This document shows, in pieces, positions 6,886-15,516 of a stretch of DNA of 34,703 nt (position 1 is the stretch's first letter; every line of letters starts with the position of its first letter). This DNA is from Clostridia bacterium (GTDB taxonomy: Bacteria > Bacillota > Clostridia > Lutisporales > Lutisporaceae), in assembly GCA_029256325.1 (NCBI GenBank), contig JAQSYD010000005.1, forward strand, positions 1 to 34,703, written 5' to 3'. The notes beneath the pieces are model-generated. The model saw only the letters and a list, made by a program, of their open reading frames with translations, ran no database searches and was not told the DNA's origin. The position numbers were made by a program, and so were the translations under genes.

Positions 6886-7188
6886 TTAACGATGGCAGCT
6901 ATGAGTGTCAAGTACTTCGTCTAATATAGTTTCGCAGTCAACGATTACTTCACAGATGCAGCAGATTTTTACAAACTTAAACTTGTCGTGGCAGCGGAAT
7001 ACAGCTAATTCACCAATTACTGATACGATTTCTACATTTTCAAGTATGCAATCTTCGCATGCATCAATTACTACTGTTACTCTGTTGTCATCATCTTGAG
7101 CAAGTAAGCACAATAGCTCTCTGATGTTGTCTGGGAAATTTCTTAGTTTGTAGTGATCGTGTCTTTCATGTTTACATTCTCTACCCAT
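6886..7188 (-). CDS. Cys-rich 100-aa protein, candidate spore surface protein
   Basis: The start is ATG 7186-7188 with GGAGGTG seven bases upstream. The 100-residue product has ten cysteines, including DACEDC, KICCIC and VDC. It has a His/charged start (KHERHDHYK) and two beta-rich segments, VTVVIDACEDC and LENVEIVSVIGELAVFRC. There is no signal peptide or membrane segment. The composition recalls cysteine-rich clostridial spore coat or exosporium proteins, and the neighbourhood (cotJABC, Spo0E-like, a sporulation-type kinase) fits, but I do not recognise a named family. Metal binding is an alternative. It is monocistronic with its own terminator. Confidence 0.65.
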   Translation of the reverse strand: MGRECKHERHDHYKLRNFPDNIRELLCLLAQDDDNRVTVVIDACEDCILENVEIVSVIGELAVFRCHDKFKFVKICCICEVIVDCETILDEVLDTHSCHR

Positions 7189-7446
7189 TTAATTCACCTC
7201 CATAATACTAGGCATATAAAAATAGGAGCAATATGTCCCTACTTCTACGAACGCTTTTTTGAGAAATGACATTACAGCGTTCTTATATACCTCTGATATC
7301 ATAATATTAATAACCTGGCATTGTGTGACAACTAAAGGCGTACAGGGGGAGAAATTTTGTTTAAAAATGGTGAAAAAAAGTGGCACATTTAAGTGATAGC
7401 AAGTTCTAAAGAGGGACAAGATTTTGGATAGCTAGCTTACATAATA

Positions 7447-7454
7447 TGTCGAAA
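7447..7454 (+). promoter_or_regulatory. Spo0A box upstream of the histidine kinase gene
   Basis: TGTCGAAA matches the core of the 0A box (TGTCGAA) exactly. It lies 115-122 bp before the kinase start codon and about 25 bp before the sigma-H -35 match, a position suitable for activation or control by Spo0A~P. A 7-bp match occurs by chance often enough that position is part of the argument. Confidence 0.45.
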
Positions 7455-7471
7455 GTTGCGTTTAAATATAA

Positions 7472-7501
7472 GAAGGAATTTTTATACAGCTAGTAGAAAT
7501 A
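7472..7501 (+). promoter_or_regulatory. Candidate sigma-H promoter of the kinase gene
   Basis: GAAGGAATT (7472-7480) fits the sigma-H -35 element RnAGGAwww at every position. Twelve bases later GTAGAAATA (7493-7501) fits the -10 element RnnGAATww at all but one. The spacing is as expected. The rest of the gap 7189-7568 is AT-rich, with a plain leader to the kinase and no other recognised element apart from the Spo0A box. Confidence 0.5.
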
Positions 7502-7568
7502 AATACATATTCGCCTCAAAAGAATGTTTACAGGGATTAAATACGAATAATGTTTTAGGGAGACACTT

Positions 7569-9218
7569 ATGAAGTATTTATATGAACTAACATTAAATCA
7601 TAGAGAGCTAATTGTAAGCAATGTAATAAAGCATTGTGAGCTGGATGATTGGATTAGCAGCGGATGCGATAGCAGAGAGTTGAAAAATAGCATTATACAT
7701 TTGATTTCGGGCACTATTCTTGGCACACTTGAAAACCAAAGCTTGTACTTGGAAAAAGCTTCACTAGATGAAGAATTTGATGAAATTGCATGCAATATCA
7801 ATGCAGATATCATTCGTACTTTTCATATAAGCGGGGTAGGCATTAACCTATTGATTGCTATACTAAAGCATTTGCGAAAAAGTATAACCGAGGTCATTTT
7901 CCAGCATGTAGATGATAAAAATACTTTATTTGAATATCTTGAGACGAACAATAAATACTTTGATTTCATAGAACTTTCATTATATAAACAATGGGAAGCC
8001 ATAGAAAAAGATGATGTTTTACTGAAAAAGGTGTTTGATCTTACCCCCTTTGGCGTTTTCATCCAAGAAGAGCAATCTATTACATATACCAATACAATAG
8101 GGGAACGTATTTGTGGCTATACAGAAGAGGAGCTTAAATCCAAGAGTATATTTGATATGATCCATCCGGATTATATGAATATCTTACTTCAAAATAAAGC
8201 TTCATGGGATTCAGCCAACGGAATTATAAATGATAAGTATGAATGTAAAATTATAAATAAAAGTGGTATTGAAGTATGGGTTGAAATTACAGTTGGCAAA
8301 ATTGAAATACATGGAAGAAATTATGTGCTTGGAACAGCCATTGATATCACTGATCGCAAGAAAATGGAAGAGTTAAAGCTTCAAGCCAGTGAGAGTATGA
8401 AACAGCTTAATGAGGTTATTGAACTAGATAAAATAAAAACGGAATTTTTCTCTAATCTTTCTCATGAGCTGCGTACCCCTTTGAATGTAATACTAGGCAC
8501 CCTTCAATTGGTGGATATGTATAGTGCTAAAACCCAGGACTCTGTAATGGAAAAAACCAAGAAGTATTATAAGATTATGAGACAGAACTGTTATCGGTTA
8601 CTGCGTCTCGTTAATAATCTAGTTGATTTGAATAAATTGGATGCCGGATATATGCATCTAAATATGGATAACCATGATATCATAGGAATTGTTTCTAAAA
8701 TAGCAGCATCTGTTTTTGATTATATAGAAAATATGGGCATCCATTTTGAATATTGCTCAAAAACCAAGGCAAAGATTATAGCTTGCGACCCGGATAAAAT
8801 AGAGAGAATTGTATTGAATTTACTTTCAAATGCAATAAAGTTCACAGATAGTGGAGGGAAAATATCAATTCATGTATGGGATGAAGGGGATAAAATCTTT
8901 ATCTCAGTAAAGGACAGCGGTATTGGCATACCAAAAGACAAGCAGGACATGGTTTTCAGACGCTTTGTGCAGATAGATAAGTCTCTGTCACGAAATCATA
9001 ACGGCAGCGGTATCGGGTTATCTCTTACGAAATCTATTGCGGAACTGCATGGCGGCAAAATCAGCTTGATAAGCGATGCAGGCAAAGGCGCTGAATTTAT
9101 TGTAGAACTGCCTATTAAAGAACTATCTGTTATGGAAATGGGCAATAAGGAATCGCAGTATAATAGCAATAATAAAATTGAAGTCATAAATATTGAGTTC
9201 TCAGATATTTATGCGTAA
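7569..9218 (+). CDS. Soluble PAS-domain sensor histidine kinase, probable sporulation kinase
   Basis: This 549-residue protein has no transmembrane segments. Residues 1-135 form an uncharacterised helical region, loosely like RsbR-type N-terminal domains. Residues about 150-275 are a PAS domain (DLTPFGVFIQEEQSITYTN, then GTAIDITDRKKMEEL). The dimerisation domain follows, with the phosphoacceptor His299 in SNLSHELRTPLN. The ATPase domain has an N box (NLLSNAIKF near 416-424), G1 DSGIGIP (449-455) and G2 GSGIGL (479-484). All catalytic motifs are intact. No response regulator gene is adjacent, so it is an orphan kinase, as clostridial Spo0A kinases are. The Spo0A box and sigma-H match upstream support a role in Spo0A phosphorylation. 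The ribosome site is AGGGAG, six bases before ATG. Confidence 0.85.
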   Translation: MKYLYELTLNHRELIVSNVIKHCELDDWISSGCDSRELKNSIIHLISGTILGTLENQSLYLEKASLDEEFDEIACNINADIIRTFHISGVGINLLIAILKHLRKSITEVIFQHVDDKNTLFEYLETNNKYFDFIELSLYKQWEAIEKDDVLLKKVFDLTPFGVFIQEEQSITYTNTIGERICGYTEEELKSKSIFDMIHPDYMNILLQNKASWDSANGIINDKYECKIINKSGIEVWVEITVGKIEIHGRNYVLGTAIDITDRKKMEELKLQASESMKQLNEVIELDKIKTEFFSNLSHELRTPLNVILGTLQLVDMYSAKTQDSVMEKTKKYYKIMRQNCYRLLRLVNNLVDLNKLDAGYMHLNMDNHDIIGIVSKIAASVFDYIENMGIHFEYCSKTKAKIIACDPDKIERIVLNLLSNAIKFTDSGGKISIHVWDEGDKIFISVKDSGIGIPKDKQDMVFRRFVQIDKSLSRNHNGSGIGLSLTKSIAELHGGKISLISDAGKGAEFIVELPIKELSVMEMGNKESQYNSNNKIEVINIEFSDIYA

Positions 9219-9255
9219 TAGAGATAAGGCAGCCTAAGCTGCCTTATCTCTATTA
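9216..9255 (+). terminator. Long perfect hairpin at the end of the kinase gene
   Basis: An 18-bp perfect stem (9216-9233 paired with 9238-9255) with a CTAA loop includes the kinase stop codon. No U tract follows. It may terminate poorly, be processed, or protect the mRNA 3' end. Confidence 0.55.
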
Positions 9256-9449
9256 TAGTGGATAGAAAAGTGACATAACTGTATTGAGTTAAATAATCAA
9301 TAGCAAAGAAGATAACTAAATATTAAAAATAATTCATATTTATGTTGCTTCAAAAGTATAGCACAAATTACCAATATGATATATAATATACCTTGTTAAT
9401 GTAACATATTGCCAGAAATAACAGATGTAAGTGAGGTATATTTCCGGCG

Positions 9450-9509
9450 TTATGAATAATACGGAATAAAAAACAGAGCCATTTTTGTCATTCTGTATTA
9501 TTAACATAA
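9450..9509 (+). promoter_or_regulatory. Leader hairpin just upstream of pckA
   Basis: AATAATACGGAAT (9455-9467) pairs with ATTCTGTATTATT (9490-9502) with a single G-U. The stem can extend outward through TTATG/CATAA (9450-9454 with 9505-9509) and inward through A and T runs. It ends eight bases before the pckA ribosome site and has no U tract. It could be a translational or stability element. The remainder of 9256-9449 is AT-rich without recognised elements. Confidence 0.4.
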
Positions 9510-9528
9510 TAAAGATGGGGGTGGCATT

Positions 9529-11079
9529 TTGAGGTTAGAAGATTTAGGCGCTAAGGTACACCACAATCTTAATGTAGGAAAGCTTGTGGAGTACGCGCTA
9601 AAAAAAGAAGGAGCTGCTTTGACAGATACGGGTGCATTAAGCATCAATACTGGAAAATATACAGGGCGATCTCCTTCAGACAGATTTATCGTTGATAGTC
9701 CTTCTGTACATGACGAAGTTAACTGGGGAAAAGTAAATGTACCTATTAAGACGGAAGTTTTTGACAAGCTGTATGACAGAATTATGGACTATCTAAAAAG
9801 CAAGGAAGTTTATGTATTTGATGGTTTTGTAGGGGCAGACAGCAACTATAGAATGCCGATCAGAATCATAAATGAATTTGCATATCAAAACCTTTTTTCA
9901 CAGCAGCTCTTTATAAAGCCGAAAGAGGGAGAATTACATAATTTTCAACCGGAGTTTACTGTTATTACAGCGCCGGGGTGCATAACAAACCCTGAACTGG
10001 ATGGCACGAACTCAGAAGCCTTTATCATACTGAACTTAGAAAAAAAGATTATTATTATCGGCGGTACAAAGTACTGTGGAGAAATAAAGAAATCAATATT
10101 TACCGTAATGAATTATCTATTGCCTTTTAAGGGTGTTATGCCTATGCATTGCTCAGCAAACGTTGGTAAAGACGGAGATGTTGCATTGTTCTTTGGATTA
10201 TCGGGAACAGGCAAAACGACATTGTCCGCAGATGGCAATAGGATGCTGATAGGGGATGATGAGCACGGCTGGACAGATGATGGCGTATTTAATTTTGAAG
10301 GTGGCTGCTATGCTAAATGCATAAGACTTTCTAAGGAAAACGAACCAAAGATTTGGAATGCAATTAGATTTGGTACAGTTTTAGAAAACGTTGTTTTAAA
10401 TGAAGTCGGCGAGCCAGATTACAACAGCGAAGAATTCACTGAGAATACAAGAGCAGGTTATCCTGTTTCTTATATAGATAATGCGTTGGAAAGTGGAACC
10501 GGTGGCAACCCTTCAACAATAGTGTTCTTAACTGCAGATGCAACCGGAGTATTACCTCCAATTTCCAAGCTTACAAAAGAACAGGCCATGTATCATTTTA
10601 TGGCTGGCTACACCAGTAAGCTGGCAGGAACAGAAAGAGGTATTATTGAGCCAACAGCAACTTTTTCAACCTGCTTTGGTGCACCTTTTATGCCATTGAG
10701 CCCTCAAACCTATGCTGAATTGCTAGGTAAGAAAATTGACAAGCATGATGCAAAGGTATACCTGGTGAATACTGGATGGAGCGGCGGCGGTTATGGTGTC
10801 GGCAAGCGTATGAAGCTGGCATATACTAGAGCCATGGTTAACTCAGCCATTGAAGGTAAACTGGATCATGTAAAATATGAAATAGATCCGATTTTCAATC
10901 TGGCTATTCCCACTGAATGTCCGGAAGTCCCTCATGGAGTATTGAATCCGGCAAATGTATGGGCGGATAGAAATGCTTACAACCAGGCAGCAGAAAAGCT
11001 TGCTAAAGACTTTGTTGAGAATTTTAAGAAGTTCAAGGGTGTATCACAAGAAATCATAAATGCCGGTCCAAAGGCATAA
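9529..11079 (+). CDS. pckA: Phosphoenolpyruvate carboxykinase (ATP)
   Basis: This 516-residue enzyme converts oxaloacetate plus ATP to phosphoenolpyruvate, CO2 and ADP, or runs in reverse during fermentation. Visible motifs are [19 protein letters not shown] near the N-terminus, the kinase-1a P-loop [13 protein letters not shown] beginning at G223, the metal-binding DDEHGW that follows, and the adenine-binding [12 protein letters not shown]. The length is about ten to twenty residues short of typical ATP-type enzymes, at the N-terminus. The start is TTG 9529, four bases after GGGGGTGG, with no closer ATG. TTG may limit translation. It is monocistronic with a hairpin leader and a strong terminator. 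Confidence 0.95.
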   Translation: MRLEDLGAKVHHNLNVGKLVEYALKKEGAALTDTGALSINTGKYTGRSPSDRFIVDSPSVHDEVNWGKVNVPIKTEVFDKLYDRIMDYLKSKEVYVFDGFVGADSNYRMPIRIINEFAYQNLFSQQLFIKPKEGELHNFQPEFTVITAPGCITNPELDGTNSEAFIILNLEKKIIIIGGTKYCGEIKKSIFTVMNYLLPFKGVMPMHCSANVGKDGDVALFFGLSGTGKTTLSADGNRMLIGDDEHGWTDDGVFNFEGGCYAKCIRLSKENEPKIWNAIRFGTVLENVVLNEVGEPDYNSEEFTENTRAGYPVSYIDNALESGTGGNPSTIVFLTADATGVLPPISKLTKEQAMYHFMAGYTSKLAGTERGIIEPTATFSTCFGAPFMPLSPQTYAELLGKKIDKHDAKVYLVNTGWSGGGYGVGKRMKLAYTRAMVNSAIEGKLDHVKYEIDPIFNLAIPTECPEVPHGVLNPANVWADRNAYNQAAEKLAKDFVENFKKFKGVSQEIINAGPKA

Positions 11080-11083
11080 AAAG

Positions 11084-11107
11084 AAAGCCGCTCCATGGAG
11101 CGGCTTT
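11084..11107. terminator. Terminator between pckA and the MFS gene
   Basis: AAAGCCGCTCC (11084-11094) and GGAGCGGCTTT (11097-11107) form an 11-bp GC-rich stem with a 2-nt centre and T runs on both exit sides. It overlaps the end of the convergent MFS gene. Confidence 0.85.
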
Positions 11108-11108
11108 T

Positions 11109-12275
11109 TCATGTTTTTAATTGACTGGACTGGACTTTAAACTTTAATATCAATACAATAATCAGTGCAGCGAAGCTTGCCATTGCTAAAACTTTGTACA
11201 AGTAAAATGGGGTTTGATACTGCAGTATAACTCCTCCCCCCAGATTGCCAATTAATCCGCCCAGTCCGAAGCCCAAGGAAGAAAGCAGTGTAATTCCGGA
11301 AGCTCTAATTTTATCCGGTACGATTACATTTATATATTGCATTGCTGCAAATAAATACAGCGGGTAGGTTATGCTTTGCATAAATTGAACAGCAATAACC
11401 ATCATATAATTTGTGCTGTATGCGGACAGCAACATTCTAATAATATATAGAACTAGTGCTGCAATATATATATTCAATTCTCCATGTTTTTTAATCAGCT
11501 TAGCACCAAAGTAAAATGCAGGTATTTCACTTAATGCAGATGCAAACCATACAAAACCTAAATTTGCAACATTTCCGCCTGTTGCTTCTATAAGCATTGC
11601 AATATAATTGCTGTGAGCTTGCAGGGTGATGTTCAGCACCATAACTGACAGTACAAATAATATGAATTTATAATTTTTAAGCACCTCCAATATATCTGAA
11701 GTGGAGGGTCTTACAATATGCAAGGAGCTTTCATGACTGATACGTGACAGAATGAGCGCGGATATGATAAAAAGTGCAGAGTACAAGAAAAAGCTAATGT
11801 TGATATCAAAGTATTGTATAAGCCCACCTAAAATGAGGGACAGCACTGCGAAGCCTATGGAACCCATAAGTCTGATTTGACCATAGTCTACTTCAGGCAC
11901 TTTGTCTGATATATCATAGCAATAAGCATCTAAAATTGACATAATGGAACCCTGAAAGAAAATAAGGCATATGGTAGCTAATGCTACAGAATAAAAGCCA
12001 TTCGCAAAGATATATAGATAAATCAGTATAGAACACGCAGCCAGATTGATCAATATGACCTTCTTTTTACTAAGGTACTTGTCCGCTATGTAGCCCATGA
12101 AAGGCTGCGCAATGATGCTAATGAGCGATATTAGAGAGAAGGCAATGCCTGATTGTATATAGGTTAAGCCTCTGCTTTTAAAATACACCGCAAGAAAAGG
12201 GAAGTAGCATGCCAAGGCGCCATAGTCCAGGAAAAATACTGTTAATAAATTGAGCTTTACTGATTTTAATTTCAT
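11109..12275 (-). CDS. MFS transporter (LacY/nucleoside-permease-like branch)
   Basis: This 388-residue membrane protein has about twelve hydrophobic segments. The N-terminus LTVFFLDYGALACYFPFLAVYF and the loop GYIADKYLSKKK after helix 2 fit the MFS_1-like group, which contains LacY, NupG and HcaT-type symporters. The second half has the related FGAKLIKKHGEL loop. Substrates in this branch are sugars, nucleosides or aromatic acids, and the sequence does not say which. The start is ATG 12273-12275, and transcription diverges from mutT. No catabolic partner genes are adjacent. Confidence 0.8.
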   Translation of the reverse strand: MKLKSVKLNLLTVFFLDYGALACYFPFLAVYFKSRGLTYIQSGIAFSLISLISIIAQPFMGYIADKYLSKKKVILINLAACSILIYLYIFANGFYSVALATICLIFFQGSIMSILDAYCYDISDKVPEVDYGQIRLMGSIGFAVLSLILGGLIQYFDINISFFLYSALFIISALILSRISHESSLHIVRPSTSDILEVLKNYKFILFVLSVMVLNITLQAHSNYIAMLIEATGGNVANLGFVWFASALSEIPAFYFGAKLIKKHGELNIYIAALVLYIIRMLLSAYSTNYMMVIAVQFMQSITYPLYLFAAMQYINVIVPDKIRASGITLLSSLGFGLGGLIGNLGGGVILQYQTPFYLYKVLAMASFAALIIVLILKFKVQSSQLKT

Positions 12276-12419
12276 AATATCACATACCTTAAATTATTGT
12301 ATTTGTAATTATAACAGAACCACAACAATATTCAAGTAGCTCAAGGCTTAAAGTGATATTTTTGTTGTATAGTCAAAGGCTAATTATGTTAATTGCTATG
12401 AAGACAGTAACAATTGTTA

Positions 12420-12473
12420 TGTCATCCTGAGGAACCGAAGGATCTTAAGACTCTTCGCAAGCTCAGAGTGACA
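12420..12473. repeat. Interspersed palindromic repeat element
   Basis: TGTCATCCTGAG (12420-12431) and CTCAGAGTGACA (12462-12473) are imperfect inverted ends. Inside, CGAAG (12436-12440) pairs with CTTCG (12453-12457). The string GTCATCCTGAG...CGAAGGATCTTAAGACTCTTCG...CTCAGAGTGACA resembles a short repeat family that I recall from intergenic regions of Firmicutes and other bacteria. It sits in the divergent gap 12276-12595 between the MFS gene and mutT. A TATAAT at 12524-12529, without a clear -35, may drive mutT. Nothing else is recognised in the gap. Confidence 0.6.
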
Positions 12474-12595
12474 AGCTACGCTTTAGCTTATTGTGGTGTG
12501 GATAACACGTGGGAATTCTGGGGTATAATAAATTGAATTGGCATTTATTTTTTAAGGCATTTGAATGAAACTATTTGACAGGAAGGTGAAGGAAT

Positions 12596-12991
12596 ATGTT
12601 AGTGGTGGCTGCTGCAATTATATTAGATGATGACAAAGTCTTGATCGCTCAGAGAGAAGAAGGCACTAACATGGAGTTTAAATGGGAATTCCCCGGCGGC
12701 AAACTGGAAGGGGATGAAACACCAGAGCAATGCTTAATAAGAGAAATAAAAGAAGAATTGGATATGATTATAGAACCAGTTGAAATATACAAAGCTGTAA
12801 GACATCAATATAAGGACAAGGATATATTGCTTTTGGCATACATCTGTCGTTTTCTAAAGGGAGAAGGAAAGCCTATAGAGTGCAATGATTTTAAATGGAT
12901 CCATAAGGAAAACTTAGATCATTATGATTATACACTTGCAGATATTCCTATAGTAGAAAAGCTTAAAAGTGACGATAGATATTTAAATTAG
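12596..12991 (+). CDS. NUDIX hydrolase, MutT (8-oxo-dGTP diphosphatase) type
   Basis: This 131-residue protein has a complete Nudix box beginning at G35: GGKLEGDE, then TPEQCLIREIKEEL, with R49, E50, E53 and E54 in place. Asp56 replaces the usual final Gly. The preceding EGTNMEFKWEFPGGK is typical of MutT and related CTP or dNTP pyrophosphohydrolases that clean oxidised nucleotides from the pool. It is cytoplasmic and binds Mg2+. The ribosome site is GGAAGGTGAAGG before ATG 12596. It ends in a terminator shared with the convergent GNAT gene. Confidence 0.88.
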   Translation: MLVVAAAIILDDDKVLIAQREEGTNMEFKWEFPGGKLEGDETPEQCLIREIKEELDMIIEPVEIYKAVRHQYKDKDILLLAYICRFLKGEGKPIECNDFKWIHKENLDHYDYTLADIPIVEKLKSDDRYLN

Positions 12992-13008
12992 TGCTGTTGC
13001 GTAGTAAA

Positions 13009-13038
13009 AAAAGATGGGACATTACTGTCCCATCTTTT
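13009..13038. terminator. Terminator between mutT and the GNAT pair
   Basis: AAAAGATGGGACA (13009-13021) and TGTCCCATCTTTT (13026-13038) form a 13-bp perfect stem with a TTAC loop and A/T flanks. It overlaps the 3' end of the minus-strand gene. Confidence 0.85.
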
Positions 13039-13582
13039 GTAGTTTGTATGTTTTCATATATTCATCTTTAAAAATGCACATATCATAAGTATCAATATAC
13101 TTGCCATGACAAAGTACATCTTCCATAAATACAACCTCGGTGGTAAAGCCCTTTGTCATATATGCGGATAAACCGTATTGATCATTGGATGGTATGTTCA
13201 CTTTAATTTTTCTGGCATTGCCTTCTGTAAATAAGAATTCCAGCATGAGTTCTATAGCTTCCTCATGGTAGCCACCCTCCAGATACTCAACATCACCTAT
13301 ATAGGAGTACATCCAGGTCAATCCGTTTTTCCAGAAGTTGCCGTCGATGCCGATTGCTCCAATGACCTTGCTGTCAACGGTTTCAATAACCATGTGCAGC
13401 TCATTGTGATCATGCTTTTCCATTCGTTCTTTAAATTTCTTTTCAAGACCTTCCTTGTAAGCAAATCTTGGATCATCATAGACATGAGTTTCTATATACC
13501 TTGGCGTGCACATAAACTCTGCAAGCTTACTCATATCATGGATGGATTGATGTCTAATATTTACTAAGCTTCCTCTATACAT
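13022..13582 (-). CDS. GNAT-fold acetyltransferase with divergent acetyl-CoA motif
   Basis: This 186-residue protein starts at ATG 13580-13582, eight bases after GGGGG. An in-frame TTG two codons upstream is too close to that site. The fold pattern is RimJ/RimL-like: MYRGSLVNIRHQSIHDMSKL, VIETVDSKVIGAIGIDG, FTEGNARKIKVNIP and GLSAYMTKGFTTE. The usual Q/R-x-x-G-x-G/A pyrophosphate loop reads YLEGGYHEEAIE, so one glycine position is kept but the Arg is not. It overlaps the upstream GNAT gene by 19 bp in another frame and is probably its co-transcribed paralogue. The substrate is unknown. Confidence 0.7.
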   Translation of the reverse strand: MYRGSLVNIRHQSIHDMSKLAEFMCTPRYIETHVYDDPRFAYKEGLEKKFKERMEKHDHNELHMVIETVDSKVIGAIGIDGNFWKNGLTWMYSYIGDVEYLEGGYHEEAIELMLEFLFTEGNARKIKVNIPSNDQYGLSAYMTKGFTTEVVFMEDVLCHGKYIDTYDMCIFKDEYMKTYKLQKMGQ

Positions 13583-14118
13583 GAGCAATTCCCCCTATTG
13601 AAGTCTTCACGGCATACACACATTGCATATGTATCGTGGTATTCTCCATATCGATAAATTTCTTGTTTATAAATTCCTTCTACCTTAAAGCCAGCCTTTT
13701 CATAGCATCTGATAGCACGTTTGTTGAATCCGAAAACGTTAAGCTTTACCTTTCGAAGGCCTACCTCGTTAAACAGGAAATTGAGCAATAGCTTCATTGC
13801 CTCAGTACCATATCCTTTGCTTCTGTATTCAGGATGGCCGATAAAAATAGCGATGTAAGTAGTACCATTTCGCATATTCATCCACATGGTGTGGCAGCTT
13901 CCTAAGAATTCACCCTGTTTATTTTCAATCACAAATCCATAGCCTTCCTTCTCTGTGGACAAATGATCATACCAACGCTCTACAAATTCTTTTAGTGGTG
14001 GCAGGGTATAACCCATAAAATAGTTGTCCAACACATCAGGATCTTGCTGGTATTTGGAGATGTATTCAGCATCTTCCTTTTTTTGTGGTCTTAAATTAAT
14101 CCTCTCACCGGTAAACAT
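13564..14118 (-). CDS. GNAT N-acetyltransferase (RimJ/RimL type)
   Basis: This 184-residue protein has the full GNAT pattern: MFTGERINLRPQKKEDAEYI, GYGFVIENKQGEFLGS, the acetyl-CoA loop HPEYRSKGYGTEAMKL (R-S-K-G-Y-G), and LRKVKLNVFGFNKRAIRCYEK followed by AGFKVEG. Members acetylate ribosomal protein termini, small amines or antibiotics, and the actual acceptor is unknown. The start is ATG 14116-14118 with AGGAGTG upstream. It lies 16 bp after the peptidase gene on the same strand, so the peptidase and the two GNAT genes probably form one operon. Confidence 0.85.
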   Translation of the reverse strand: MFTGERINLRPQKKEDAEYISKYQQDPDVLDNYFMGYTLPPLKEFVERWYDHLSTEKEGYGFVIENKQGEFLGSCHTMWMNMRNGTTYIAIFIGHPEYRSKGYGTEAMKLLLNFLFNEVGLRKVKLNVFGFNKRAIRCYEKAGFKVEGIYKQEIYRYGEYHDTYAMCVCREDFNRGNCSCIEEA

Positions 14119-14134
14119 TTAATCACTCCTAATT

Positions 14135-15250
14135 TTATGTATTTTGCACTTGTTGAATAATAGCGGTTACTAATTCAGCGGACTTTACAATGTCTGCAAT
14201 CGCTATATTCTCAGCAGTGGTATGGACATTGTTCATACCAATTGCTAAGGTTACAGCAGCTATTCCATTGCCATTCAATATATTGGTGTCACTGCCGCCG
14301 CCTGTAGATTTTAAATCAGCTGTAAGTCCTAGACCTTCTATAGCTTGTGTTACAAGCTTTGCTACAGGGGACTCCTTCTCTATAGTAAAGGCAGGATAAT
14401 TCAGCGTAACCTGTAAATCACAAGTTGTATTGAATTCCTCACATGCTTTTTTGATACAGTCTACCATATGATCCGACTGTGCTTGAAGCTTATCGTTGTT
14501 TAAGCTTCTTGCTTCGAATTTAACATGAACGGCGTCAACGACTATATTCGTAGCAGAACCTCCGGATATTACGCCAACGTTGGCAGTAGTTTCATGATCA
14601 ATTCTAAGCAGCTTCATACTGTTGATAGCTCTGGAAGCTACTTGTATGGCATTGATGCCTTTTTCTGGTGCTACACCGGCATGGGCAGCCTTACCCTTGA
14701 AGTCTGCAAAAATTTTCATTTGAGCAGGTCCTTGCACAATAACATCTCCTACAGGTCCGCCGCTATCCAATATAAAAGCCATTTTAGATTGTACCTTGCT
14801 GTAGTCCAAATGCTTGGAGCCAAATAAGCCGCCTTCTTCTGCAATGAAAAATACGAACTCAAGGTCTCCGTGCTTCATATTATTTTCTTTTATGGTTCGA
14901 ATTGCTTCTAAAATTGCTGCAATTCCTGCTTTATCATCAGAACCAAGGATGGTAGTTCCATCACTGTAAATATAACCATCTCTGATTTGCGGCTTTATGC
15001 TTTCGCCAGGCACTACGGTGTCCATATGAGCGCCGAACATAATTGGAGGAGCGGAAGTATTACCTTTAAGCTTTGCGATAATGTTGCCGGTATTGCCATT
15101 GCATTTTTCTCCCGCATGATCTGTATGAACCTCTAAGCCCATATCTCTAAGCTTACTGCTTAAGTAATCGGCAAAGCTTTTTTCTTTTAGTGATAAGCTT
15201 GATATTTGAACCATTTCTATAAATTCATTTACTAATCTTTCCTTATCCAA
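14135..15250 (-). CDS. M20-family peptidase, PepT-like (YqjE group)
   Basis: This 371-residue zinc peptidase starts at TTG 15248-15250, six bases after GGAGGG. The metal and catalytic motifs of the M20/M42-like tripeptidase group are present: FGAHMDTVVPG, ILGSDDKAGIAAILEA, FIAEEGGLFGSKHLD, ILDSGGPVG and a C-terminal STGGGSDTN. The lid domain lies between about residues 185 and 290. Such enzymes release N-terminal residues from tripeptides in the cytoplasm. It is the first gene of the run with the two GNAT genes. The 15251-15516 gap upstream is a very AT-rich divergent promoter region toward the FolD-like gene. Confidence 0.85.
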   Translation of the reverse strand: MDKERLVNEFIEMVQISSLSLKEKSFADYLSSKLRDMGLEVHTDHAGEKCNGNTGNIIAKLKGNTSAPPIMFGAHMDTVVPGESIKPQIRDGYIYSDGTTILGSDDKAGIAAILEAIRTIKENNMKHGDLEFVFFIAEEGGLFGSKHLDYSKVQSKMAFILDSGGPVGDVIVQGPAQMKIFADFKGKAAHAGVAPEKGINAIQVASRAINSMKLLRIDHETTANVGVISGGSATNIVVDAVHVKFEARSLNNDKLQAQSDHMVDCIKKACEEFNTTCDLQVTLNYPAFTIEKESPVAKLVTQAIEGLGLTADLKSTGGGSDTNILNGNGIAAVTLAIGMNNVHTTAENIAIADIVKSAELVTAIIQQVQNT

Positions 15251-15516
15251 AGTAAACCCTCCTATTAAAAATCATAATAATATTATATCATAATGTATAA
15301 AGTTGGGAATGGAAGAAATGATTTAATAATTATTAAACAGTGTTTGTTAAATTAATATTATAAATATTGTATAAATAATATGATATAATAATATTGGGGA
15401 GATATTTTTGATATATGATTTAAAATACGATATCAACCCAATTTATTGGATAATTTATTAATATGAGTGTCAAAACTTTATATACATCATATAAACATAT
15501 AGAGGGGAGGATGGGT

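Noticed and set aside
7230-7237. Sigma-E-like -35 (ACATATT on the minus strand) before the Cys-rich gene
   Set aside because: No matching -10 at the right distance; the best candidate agrees at only a few positions.
7189-7419. Minus-strand ORF of 76 codons before the Cys-rich gene
   Set aside because: It has no ribosome site and poor protein-like composition, and it covers the promoter region of the Cys-rich gene.
15393-15442. ATTGGG/CCCAAT pairing upstream of the FolD-like gene as a riboswitch
   Set aside because: It is a six-base stem with a 38-base AT-rich interior. Chance pairing is likely in such sequence and no tetrahydrofolate riboswitch core is present.
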